From positions 114,473 to 178,472 of the forward strand of contig NZ_KZ268704.1 in the NCBI RefSeq assembly GCF_002233755.1: 64,000 nucleotides of DNA, written 5' to 3'. The notes under the pieces are model-generated. The model had not been told where the DNA came from and did no database searches. It saw only the letters and a program-made list of their open reading frames with translations. Below, piece after piece: positions 40,584 through 47,951 of this stretch; the stretch's first letter is position 1, and each line of letters begins with the position of its first letter. Source of the DNA: Acinetobacter piscicola (GTDB taxonomy: Bacteria > Pseudomonadota > Gammaproteobacteria > Pseudomonadales > Moraxellaceae). The position numbers and the translations under genes were made by a program.

Positions 40584-41184
40584 AGAGTTACTAAATAAAT
40601 TAAAACACGGCTCATCACTTAAAATCCAACAATCACTAGATGCAATCTATGAAGTATGTATAGAGCAACAGGAACGTGGAATTCAGGATTTTTCTGTAAG
40701 TACGATTGCTAATTTAGGATTTAATCGAGGAGTTCCTAAAGCGCAAAGCATCAGAAATAAGACAGGTGAAAAATATAGAGCACTAATTCAAAGCTTTGTA
40801 GATGTTTCATCACAGAAACCTAAATTGTCTAAACCATCTCAAACAGACAATGCGTGGATTGAAGAAATTCAAAATCCCAAGCATCAATTGCTTGTACGAA
40901 TTATGGCATCTGAGTTAAAAGAAGCTCAACAAATGATCCGTGAAATCATTCCACCCAAACAAAGGATTGATATTTATGATCATAAGAATATGATACCCGA
41001 TGAATCTTTTAAGCTTTCTGATCAAGAAGTACGAGCATTACAGTATTTATTGTCTACAGACTTCCAAAAAAAATGGAATCTAAAACCAACTCATTTTGGT
41101 GAGCTTGTAGATGAGTCCAATAAGCCTGTTTTTAAAGTTTCAACATTAGATGCCTTACGTAAGGCTTTGGAGTACTTGTCTTGA
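40573..41184 (+). CDS. gmtX: Third trio protein, GmtX-like
   Basis: The protein has 203 residues from the ATG at 40573, inside the end of the preceding gene. It has no recombinase motif. The helical N-terminal part (LLNKLKHGSSLKIQQSLDAIYEVC) and FSVSTIANLGFNRGVPKAQSIRNKTG resemble small proteins that accompany paired recombinases (compare TnpC of Tn554). It probably assists DNA binding or directs insertion. Its stop codon overlaps the TTG start of the element-borne greB. Confidence 0.7.
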   Translation: MNPEELLNKLKHGSSLKIQQSLDAIYEVCIEQQERGIQDFSVSTIANLGFNRGVPKAQSIRNKTGEKYRALIQSFVDVSSQKPKLSKPSQTDNAWIEEIQNPKHQLLVRIMASELKEAQQMIREIIPPKQRIDIYDHKNMIPDESFKLSDQEVRALQYLLSTDFQKKWNLKPTHFGELVDESNKPVFKVSTLDALRKALEYLS

Positions 41185-41654
41185 ATCGTAAATTATTAAC
41201 GGCTGAAGGTTATCAACGCTTACAAGATGAGTTAAATGATTTAGTTCGTAAAGAACGCCCTGAAATAACAAAAATTGTGTCTTGGGCAGCCAGTCTCGGC
41301 GATAGGTCTGAGAACGCTGATTATATTTATAATAAAAGAAAGTTACGTGAGATTGATCGTAGAATTAGATACTTAACTAAACTTTTTGAGGTTGCATATA
41401 AAGTAGAATATAGTCCTGAACAAGATGGAAAAGCTTATTTTGGTGCGTGGGTCGAATTGGAAAATGATGAAAGTGGAACTATCAAATTTCGCATTGTAGG
41501 CGATGAAGAAATATATGGTCGTAAAGATTATATTTCACTCCAGTCACCCATAGCAAAGGCTTGTTTAGGCAAGTCTGTAGATGATGAAATTCAAGTACAG
41601 ACACCAAAAGGAAAAAAAGCCTGGTATATTGTAAAAATTAATTATGTGATTTGA
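41181..41654 (+). CDS. greB: Element-borne transcript cleavage factor GreB
   Basis: The protein has 157 residues, full GreB length. The N-terminal coiled coil with SWAASLGDRSENADYIYNKR is present, including the acidic tip residues (ENAD) that reach the RNA polymerase active site, and the C-terminal domain runs from DGKAYFGAWVELENDESG to KGKKAWYIVKI. It starts at TTG, preceded by GGAG at 8 bases; an in-frame stop lies at 41160-41162, so no earlier start exists. It overlaps the gmtX stop (TTGA), so it is translated as the fourth gene of the recombinase operon. The protein is clearly diverged from the split host GreB. Confidence 0.93.
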   Translation: MNRKLLTAEGYQRLQDELNDLVRKERPEITKIVSWAASLGDRSENADYIYNKRKLREIDRRIRYLTKLFEVAYKVEYSPEQDGKAYFGAWVELENDESGTIKFRIVGDEEIYGRKDYISLQSPIAKACLGKSVDDEIQVQTPKGKKAWYIVKINYVI

Positions 41655-41723
41655 ATCAATTAAATATTAACAATGTGTTAAATTTAATATTAAGTGTTAT
41701 ATATTTTTCTATTGTAGGTTTTT

Positions 41724-43883
41724 ATGCATACTAAGATTATTGAGCTTTTTAATAAATATGGATTTGAGTATAGGGAAAGTGCTTCTAATACAAATTTTTT
41801 AGCTTTTACATATAAATCAGGTTTTTTTCATAACGCTGAATTAGTTTCACTTAACTATGAGAATAAGGAAATTTTAGATGCAGAAATGGAAAAATCTCTA
41901 AAATCATTGGAAGCATTAGGATTTTCAACAAAAAAATCATTTTATAGAAATTTTGAAGAAATTGAAGAAACATTATTTAATGGTTTTTTTAATGTTACAG
42001 AATGGAAAGAAAAGATTAAAAATGAATACTCTGAACATACTCAGAAAATTCTAAAAATACTACCTAAAGAAGCAGTAAACTATCAATATATTAATAGCTC
42101 ATACATTAAAAACAATGTGCTTGGAAGTAACAATAATATTGTTGAGGATATATGTAGTAATTTAAAATCTTCTGGGCCTCTTCTAACTATTGTTGAAGCC
42201 CCAGCAGGATTTGGAAAAACTTGCACTTCTTTTGAAATAATTAATGAGCTTGCTAAAAGCAAAAATAAACAAACTCCGATTCCTTTTTTTACTGAATTTT
42301 CAAGAGATAGGCAAGCAAGGATCTTCAGTCATATTTTTATTCGTGAAGTCGATAAAACTTTTAGCTCTGTAAATTCTGAAGTAGTAATTGAAGAAGTCAA
42401 GTCTGGTAGGATTGTAGTGGTACTTGATGGTTTTGATGAAATTTTGCATGATAATAGCAATCAAACTATGGCTAGCATAGAAAATAATTTTGAAAATGCA
42501 GAACCAATGCTTGAAACCATTGGAGAACTATTGGTTAATAATGCAAAAGTAATATTAACATCAAGACGATCTGCAATATTTGATGGTGAAATTTTCAATG
42601 ATTGGCTGGCAAGATATGACCAAAAATTTAGAATTAATAGATATAAAATTGAAAAACCAGAAATTAAAGATTGGCTAACAATTACAAGATTGGATAGGCT
42701 TAGCAATGCGGGTTTAGATGTTTATAAACTTGCAAATCCAGTGTTATTAAGTTATCTAAGATTTGTTTCAGATGAAACTTTTGAAGCACTATGTAACCAA
42801 CCTTCAAAGATTGTAGAACAGTATTTTACATCTATGCTTGAACGAGAAATGGATCGACAAGAACTTCGAATGAATCCAGAACAACAATCTAAATTTTTAG
42901 CATTAATTGCTGAAGATATGTGTGAGTATAACTATACTGCAGATACTAAAGAAAAATTAATTTCTACTATTAAAAATAAAGCTTCAAATATTTTAAATGA
43001 AGTAAGAACATTATATTCAGCTAAGGAGCGACCTTCATTAGATAAATTAGCAACTACTTTATCAAACCACGCATTTTTTGATAGAAGTAGTTCCGATGAT
43101 AATAAAATCGAATTTATAAATGAATTTGTATTTGGAAATTATATTGCTGCTAATATTATAGATTATCAAGGGGATTGGGTCGCTAGTGATGAACGATTTG
43201 TAGAACCTGCTGTTCTAGCTTACGTGCCACGAGATAATGATTCTCGATTTTTACTATGGATGAAGTTAGGTCTAATGAAAGATTTTTTAGACTCTTCATC
43301 AAGAATGAAATTTGAAAGTTTATTAACAAATACAGTAGATGATGAAGTTTATAACCAATCAGAAATAACTAGTCTAAATATTAAAAATGTATCAATCTTC
43401 CCTTCGAACGGTATTAATGGAAGCTTATTTAATGAGTGTATTTTTTATAATTCAAAAATTAATTTCGAAAATTTTAAAGATGTAACTTTTCTAAACTGTA
43501 GCTTTTGGGATTGTAACTTGGTAATAGATGAAAATTCAGAATTAAATTTTTTCAACTGTAAATCCAATGATAAATTACCAACAACTTTTGATGACGATGA
43601 TTATAACTTAGAAACTGATGCATTAATTGGCATACATAATTTAAATGATATCGAAATTTATATCTTGGATAAACTTTGGCCTAATTCTTCTGATGGAATA
43701 ATTAGATTACATTTCTATGTTGGACAGATATTAAAATCTGAAAAACATGATAAAAAATCTATTTTAAAAGGAATCAAAAGTTTGAAACGGTTAGATTATC
43801 TAACAGATGCAAATAATTCAAATTTTGTTGCAATCAATAAAGATAAAATTGGCGAAATTAAGAATATTTTAGGAAAAGTTTAA
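41724..43883 (+). CDS. NACHT-type STAND NTPase (candidate phage-defence sensor)
   Basis: The protein has 719 residues. The N-terminal ~130 residues form an unrecognised domain. The NTPase has Walker A EAPAGFGKTC (158-167) and Walker B VVVLDGFDEIL (231-241), with the D-G-x-D-E form typical of NACHT, followed by ILTSRRS (sensor-1-like). A helical region at about 300-520 precedes short repeats rich in Phe, Asn, Cys (about 545-620; FNECIFYNSKI, FLNCSFWDCNL), which look pentapeptide-like. The next gene begins one base after the stop. Bacterial NACHT proteins are known antiphage sensors; what this one detects is unknown. Confidence 0.8.
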   Translation: MHTKIIELFNKYGFEYRESASNTNFLAFTYKSGFFHNAELVSLNYENKEILDAEMEKSLKSLEALGFSTKKSFYRNFEEIEETLFNGFFNVTEWKEKIKNEYSEHTQKILKILPKEAVNYQYINSSYIKNNVLGSNNNIVEDICSNLKSSGPLLTIVEAPAGFGKTCTSFEIINELAKSKNKQTPIPFFTEFSRDRQARIFSHIFIREVDKTFSSVNSEVVIEEVKSGRIVVVLDGFDEILHDNSNQTMASIENNFENAEPMLETIGELLVNNAKVILTSRRSAIFDGEIFNDWLARYDQKFRINRYKIEKPEIKDWLTITRLDRLSNAGLDVYKLANPVLLSYLRFVSDETFEALCNQPSKIVEQYFTSMLEREMDRQELRMNPEQQSKFLALIAEDMCEYNYTADTKEKLISTIKNKASNILNEVRTLYSAKERPSLDKLATTLSNHAFFDRSSSDDNKIEFINEFVFGNYIAANIIDYQGDWVASDERFVEPAVLAYVPRDNDSRFLLWMKLGLMKDFLDSSSRMKFESLLTNTVDDEVYNQSEITSLNIKNVSIFPSNGINGSLFNECIFYNSKINFENFKDVTFLNCSFWDCNLVIDENSELNFFNCKSNDKLPTTFDDDDYNLETDALIGIHNLNDIEIYILDKLWPNSSDGIIRLHFYVGQILKSEKHDKKSILKGIKSLKRLDYLTDANNSNFVAINKDKIGEIKNILGKV

Positions 43884-43884
43884 C

Positions 43885-44763
43885 ATGAAATTATCAAATT
43901 ATAATGGGGTGCTAAACGATATTTTAAATAAAATTTCGGCAAAATTAGATGATATTGGGGTTATGTATCGAATTTTTGGACGAGTTAAAGATAAAAAATC
44001 GTTAGAAAAGAAACTAGAAAATGATTCAGAATATGGTAAAAGTAAAAAATTGCAAGATTTGATAGGAATACGTGTAGTTCTTTACTTTACAGATGATATT
44101 CCCGTAGCTCATTCAATCACTTCATCTCTTTTTAATGAATTTTCGAATAGTAATAGCATTGACAATCATTCTGAAGATAGATTTAAAGCCTCTAGATATA
44201 ATATTGTTTATATATTAGATAATGTGATAGTTAATTTATTAAAATCAGATAACCTTTCAGATAAAATTGATAATACATTTGAACTTCAAATTCGGACAAT
44301 TTTTTCTGAAGGATGGCATGAAATTGACCATGATTTTAGATATAAATGTAAAGATGATTGGGTTGATTCAAATTCTCACTCTAGATTACTTAATGGTTTA
44401 TTCGCATCATTAGAAAGTAGTGAATGGGCGATGCTACAAATTTTTGATGATTTGTCTCATAAGCACTATAAATCTAATAGAATTTCAGAAATGTTGAGGC
44501 ATAAACTTCGTCTTAGATTTGCTTCTACCTCTTTAAATAGTGAGCTTATTGAAATTCTAAGAGATGAGCATTTAGCAAAAAAAATTTTTAGAATTGATAG
44601 AACAGAATTATTAATAGCAATGTGTAACAAAGATTTTTACTACCCCTTAACCTTAGATAATATATTGTATTTTATTAATTTATTAGTAATTCAAAATAGA
44701 GATATTTTAAATATTACTCCTTCAACAATGATTGAGGATTTCCGGTTATCCGAAAAGACCTAA
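43885..44763 (+). CDS. RelA/SpoT-domain nucleotidyltransferase (candidate effector)
   Basis: The protein has 292 residues. RelSpo-fold motifs are present: GRVKDKKSLEKKL (32-44), LQDLIGIRVVLYFTDD (56-71) and FELQIRTIFSEGWHEIDH (132-149), which includes the Glu of E-x-Q. The usual GYxSLH element is replaced by KASRYNIVYIL (101-111), as in a divergent subfamily. No hydrolase (HD) or regulatory domain is present; the ~140 C-terminal residues are helical and unrecognised. Such small single-domain members can be toxins that modify nucleotides or tRNA. The one-base gap to the NACHT gene implies a functional pair. Confidence 0.8.
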   Translation: MKLSNYNGVLNDILNKISAKLDDIGVMYRIFGRVKDKKSLEKKLENDSEYGKSKKLQDLIGIRVVLYFTDDIPVAHSITSSLFNEFSNSNSIDNHSEDRFKASRYNIVYILDNVIVNLLKSDNLSDKIDNTFELQIRTIFSEGWHEIDHDFRYKCKDDWVDSNSHSRLLNGLFASLESSEWAMLQIFDDLSHKHYKSNRISEMLRHKLRLRFASTSLNSELIEILRDEHLAKKIFRIDRTELLIAMCNKDFYYPLTLDNILYFINLLVIQNRDILNITPSTMIEDFRLSEKT

Positions 44764-44870
44764 GTTAGAATTGATATGCTAAAATCTTAGCATCAGTTGA
44801 GGTACTAGTATTCACATATTATAAAAAATCAATATTAAGTGGTGGACTTGAATAAAGTCCACTTTTATTA

Positions 44871-45206
44871 TCAATCACACCAAATTACCTTACCATTCCT
44901 AATCCAAAAATGTGATTTACAACCATTTTTTAGAAACACTGAAGGATGTAGACTAATTCTGTCCTCTGAGTTGATCTGAATATCCCATCTTGGCTTTGCC
45001 TCTTTAATTACAGGCAACTCTATTGTATAACCACAGCCACAAGGACATTTTAATCCTACACACCAGAATTCATCATCTTCAGCAGCTACTACAATTGCTC
45101 TTAGAGGCATTAGTTTAGGTAGAGAATCTCCGTCTATTAAAACAAATGATCTATAAAGAATTTTATCCAATAATAAATTAAAGTATTTTAAGAAAAATCT
45201 TTTCAT
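44871..45206 (-). CDS. DUF6527-like small zinc-binding protein
   Basis: The protein has 111 residues with the motif CPCGCGYTIELP (about 54-65), DIQINSEDRISLHPSVF, and SHFWIRNGKVIWC at the C terminus. These match the DUF6527 pattern as I remember it. Family members occur next to bacterial ubiquitin-like and toxin genes, with no firm function. Its ATG overlaps the end of a degraded toxin-like reading frame, so it may be the immunity gene of a displaced toxin tail. Confidence 0.6.
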   Translation of the reverse strand: MKRFFLKYFNLLLDKILYRSFVLIDGDSLPKLMPLRAIVVAAEDDEFWCVGLKCPCGCGYTIELPVIKEAKPRWDIQINSEDRISLHPSVFLKNGCKSHFWIRNGKVIWCD

Positions 45207-45295
45207 TTACCACCTCCAAGATTAGGTATACCTAGCAATGGATTTGTCACTCCGTGACCAATGTTTACCTTAGAGATTGGTTCAAATGGAGATTT
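45203..45295 (-). pseudogene. Remnant C-terminal tail of a polymorphic toxin
   Basis: A 30-codon frame (KSPFEPISKVNIGHGVTNPL to LGGGK) ends at a TGA overlapping the ATG of the DUF6527-like gene. It has no start and is closed upstream by a stop. Overlap with a small downstream gene is the usual toxin-immunity arrangement. The upstream part has decayed. Confidence 0.45.
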
Positions 45296-45393
45296 TCACA
45301 CCAATTGACCATACTAAAAACATCATTTAGACCAAAGCAGTTTCAACTCAATTGACCAGCCATTTTCATCAATATGAACATAGTAAAATTAAG

Positions 45394-45445
45394 TAAACAT
45401 CCACTGAACCCTACTTGAGTTCAAGTGGGGTTCAGTGGATGTTTA
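45394..45445. repeat. 52-bp nearly perfect hairpin
   Basis: Two 25-base arms beginning TAAACATCCACTGAACCC and differing at one position flank a 2-base centre. No T run follows. On the minus strand, the right arm abuts a short ATGGAACCTGATCCG, the Rhs MEPDP motif, followed at once by a stop. It may be a relic of abutting insertion-sequence ends. The rest of 45296-45511 shows no gene. Confidence 0.6.
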
Positions 45446-45511
45446 CGGATCAGGTTCCATAAAGTATTGTAAAATGCCTATCCGCTACAACTTTCTTATC
45501 CCGAATTCACG

Positions 45512-46033
45512 TTATTTAGGCAATAATTTATAGTTTTCTAATTCAAGTCTATTTGGGAGAGTTAGTTTATCTATCGACTGTTTATTATTGTCCACATAAA
45601 TTGCATTCCCACATTGCGGGCACTCATATACAAGTCTAGAATCTTTTACATTTTTGAGCACTAGCAAACCATCTGAATCACAAAAAGAACAAAGAATATT
45701 AACTCTAAGCACGAATAAATATTCAAATATTTCTGATAGTATTCTTGCTATACTTTTCTGATCATTAAAGCTATATCTATTCAAATTTTTAATAAATAAG
45801 ATAAATTCATCCTTATCAAACTGAAATTTGTAAATAGGATAATCATTCATATCTAAATTACAGTATTCTAATATTTTATAATTAGAGAAAGGATAATTAG
45901 AAAACATATCTATATTTTCTAATATCCAATTTCTAATTACTAAGTAAATACACACAGGTTCTACAGACTCTTCATCATTTATTTTATCAAGAAAGTCTTT
46001 CCAAATCGCTTTGTTTAAATATTTTGAACTCAT
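45512..46033 (-). CDS. Putative immunity protein with C-terminal zinc ribbon
   Basis: The protein has 173 residues. The C-terminal part carries two CxxC pairs (CSFCDSDG and CPQCGNAIY, about 121-146), a likely zinc ribbon. Its ATG overlaps the stop of a toxin-tail frame (ATGA), so it is read here as the cognate immunity gene. No family was recognised. Its stop codon coincides with one end-like sequence of the MITE type (45496-45514). Confidence 0.6.
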   Translation of the reverse strand: MSSKYLNKAIWKDFLDKINDEESVEPVCIYLVIRNWILENIDMFSNYPFSNYKILEYCNLDMNDYPIYKFQFDKDEFILFIKNLNRYSFNDQKSIARILSEIFEYLFVLRVNILCSFCDSDGLLVLKNVKDSRLVYECPQCGNAIYVDNNKQSIDKLTLPNRLELENYKLLPK

Positions 46034-46191
46034 CTTCCACCAGCTACAGGATAAACCGTTATTAAATTCCCTTTTAAATCGGTAAATATTTTAATAAATC
46101 GTGTTGCCTGACCACCTTGATTTATTGAAGCATTCCCAATAATCTGCCCAGTATCAACTATACGTGTAAATTGACCTCCAGGATATGATAC
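46030..46191 (-). pseudogene. Displaced toxin tail fragment (Rhs/CDI type)
   Basis: A 53-codon open stretch, VSYPGGQFTRIVDTGQIIG to GNLITVYPVAGGR, reads like the last strands of a secreted ribonuclease-type toxin domain (the ending LKGNLITVYPV is common there). It has no start and begins after a stop. It overlaps the downstream immunity candidate by 4 bases. The adjacent interval 46192-46304 contains no gene. Confidence 0.5.
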
Positions 46192-46304
46192 TTAACCTTG
46201 GTGAAAAATGTGACCAATATTATGACTAAATTAATAAGTCTTTATTTTTAAAGACCGTATGGCCGCCCAGCAGATAATTTTACAGGGTAAAAGTTAAGTG
46301 GAAA

Positions 46305-46328
46305 TAAAAAACTGGACAGGGTGTCCAG
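46305..46328 (-). terminator. Terminator after the TriTu-like immunity gene
   Basis: A CTGGACA/TGTCCAG stem is followed on the minus strand by TTTTTTATTT. It lies about 33 bases after the immunity stop. Confidence 0.8.
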
Positions 46329-46360
46329 CCTAAATTGCTTGTTGTGATGAGTTACGCTTT

Positions 46361-46660
46361 CTAAATCGTCGGTAACTTCAATTTAACTAAAAATTCACAG
46401 AAGAATTCTGAGAAACTAGTATTGTCTTCAAACTCTCCTGATTTCATATAAACTGTTTCGCTAGTCTCAACATTTAATATTTCTACCTCATATAAATTAT
46501 GATTTTCCCAGCATACAATTTGAGAAACATAACTATTAGAATCTATGCAGAGTTTTGTAAAATACTTCTCCTGCACAGTCACGTCAACATCAAATCCATG
46601 CTCTTCTGCTATATGCGACAATTGCATTACCCATTGAGTAAATTGAACCAACATATCCAA
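46361..46660 (-). CDS. TriTu-family immunity protein
   Basis: The protein has 99 residues. Its layout (FTQWVMQLSHIAEEHGFDV, then LCIDSNSYVSQIVCWENHNLYEVEILNVET) matches my recollection of the TriTu immunity family, which neutralises TreTu, an Rhs toxin that ADP-ribosylates EF-Tu. It directly follows (6-base gap) a displaced Rhs tip with a TreTu-like domain, which supports the assignment. It would remain useful for protection from kin even if the toxin is silent. Confidence 0.7.
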   Translation of the reverse strand: MDMLVQFTQWVMQLSHIAEEHGFDVDVTVQEKYFTKLCIDSNSYVSQIVCWENHNLYEVEILNVETSETVYMKSGEFEDNTSFSEFFCEFLVKLKLPTI

Positions 46661-46666
46661 TCCTCT

Positions 46667-47630
46667 TTAATTAAGTTTACACATAATTGGACTAATGCAA
46701 GATGCTCTAGGCATTTGCGGTACTGGCTCACCTTTTCGAAGAGCAAGTCGTCCCTCCATTGAGCTAGGACCAAGAATCTTGCCCCATCCTTCTGCTGGGT
46801 TCGTAATTTTGAGGGAGCTGGATGGGATAGTAAACTCAACGTATGTACTACCTGGCTTTGCTTGGTGCATAAAGGCATTCGCACTTGCAGGAGATGCCAC
46901 ATGTGTCGTACCAGTAACACTTTCTTGCACCATCTTTGTATTTTGCATCGCTTTCAGTTCATTAGTAGACATCCAACGACCAACCCTAGTAGACCATTCC
47001 ATTTCTGGCAAAACAGTCCGCGTTGCACTGATAACATTACCAGCCTCTCTAACGCCAAGTTGTATGGAATTTTTGGCTAAACTACCAAGCCCCAACGTCC
47101 CAAAGTTCAAAGCATCGTTACCAGCCGACCAAGCCATATTGGCATATGGATTACTGAAAGATCCGTCACCATTATAACCATCTTTAAAAGCTCCTTGTAG
47201 ATTTGGCCAATCAAAACTATTACCAAGCGCCCAATTATATGTTTCATAGAGTAGACCGCCGAAGCCAGTTGTAATATCTAATCCACTCGGATCACTATTC
47301 ATCACAGGATTATTCCCTGCATAAGCATACGGATTCAAACCACCTTCAAGCCCAATTGGGTCAGGCTCCATATATCTGCCTAACTGTGGGTTATAGAACC
47401 GATGATGGTTATAATATAAACCACTTTGCGCATCATAGATCTGCCCAGGAAAACGTAAATTTACCTCCTACCTATTGGCTATGTTGCTCCAAAGGCATCA
47501 GGATCCCAGCTCCAAACTATTTGCTTATTTTGCGTATCTATACCTTGTCTTGGTTTACCCTGATTGTCCGTAACCAAATAAGTGATTCGGTTATTCGGGT
47601 ACACCGCAGCCACAGGACTGCTAGTCTAGA
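46667..47630 (-). pseudogene. Displaced Rhs tip with TreTu-like ADP-ribosyltransferase domain
   Basis: From about 47630 the frame resembles Rhs core (NNRITYLVTDNQGKPRQG, IVWSWDPDAFGA), is broken near 47480, and resumes as LRFPGQIYDAQSGLYY through YMEPDPIGLEGGLNPYAYAG. The last segment (46667-47371) is open for 234 residues. It ends in a domain with WSTRVGRWMS, GTTHVASPASANAF, GSTYVEFTIPSSSL and ILGPSSMEGRLA, which fits the R-S-E ART toxin TreTu. It lacks its own start, so it is silent unless recombined into the main rhs gene. Confidence 0.75.
47310..47374 (-). repeat. 65-bp perfect direct repeat, copy A (displaced tip)
   Basis: It is identical to 48588-48652 and encodes MEPDPIGLEGGLNPYAYAGN, the conserved end of the Rhs core. 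Similarity continues imperfectly on both sides. Recombination with copy B would swap the toxin tip. Confidence 0.9.
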
Positions 47631-47651
47631 GCCAAATGTATTATGTTAATT

Positions 47652-47951
47652 TTAAGAATTTTTAACAAAATATGATAATTCATTTTTTTCCATAATATTA
47701 TTCAAGAACTCCTTAATATTATTCAAATTAACACTAGATAACAGAACTAAATTTTTATCATAGAAGCAATTATTTCCAAAGTAGTTAGCGCTCTCTATAC
47801 TGTAGATTCTCCGCATATCATAAAAATTAAAAATATAAGAATTTTCAAAAATTGTGACATCAACCTCTAAGCATCCTTTAGCTTCATATTCCCAATCATA
47901 ATCCTGAAAATCATCAGGTGAATTAATAGTATAGTTTTCCATTAGTTTCAT
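47652..47951 (-). CDS. Putative immunity protein for the rhs C-terminal toxin
   Basis: The protein has 99 residues from the ATG at 47951, which overlaps the rhs stop codon (ATGA). An ATG at 47942 has better spacing from GTGAG and is also possible. It is acidic near the N terminus (SPDDFQDYDWEYEAKG), as many immunity proteins are. No family was recognised; the function rests on position. Confidence 0.65.
   Translation of the reverse strand: MKLMENYTINSPDDFQDYDWEYEAKGCLEVDVTIFENSYIFNFYDMRRIYSIESANYFGNNCFYDKNLVLLSSVNLNNIKEFLNNIMEKNELSYFVKNS

Noticed and set aside
41181..41654. Element-borne greB considered as the host gene moved by inversion
   Set aside because: Both halves of the host gene are accounted for on the other strand, and the sequences differ at many residues.
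43885..44763. RelSpo protein considered as a housekeeping (p)ppGpp synthetase
   Set aside because: It is short, lacks HD, TGS and ACT domains, has an altered Y-SLH motif, and sits in mobile cargo beside a NACHT gene.
34641..45360. Shared string GTTTCAACTCAATT at about 34641 and 45340 considered as CRISPR-type repeats
   Set aside because: There are only two copies, 10.7 kb apart, with unrelated flanks. This is coincidence or a trivial remnant.
46695..47177. Open plus-strand frame of 160 codons opposite the TreTu-like tip
   Set aside because: It is antisense to a frame with clear Rhs and toxin motifs, and its translation has no recognisable domain.
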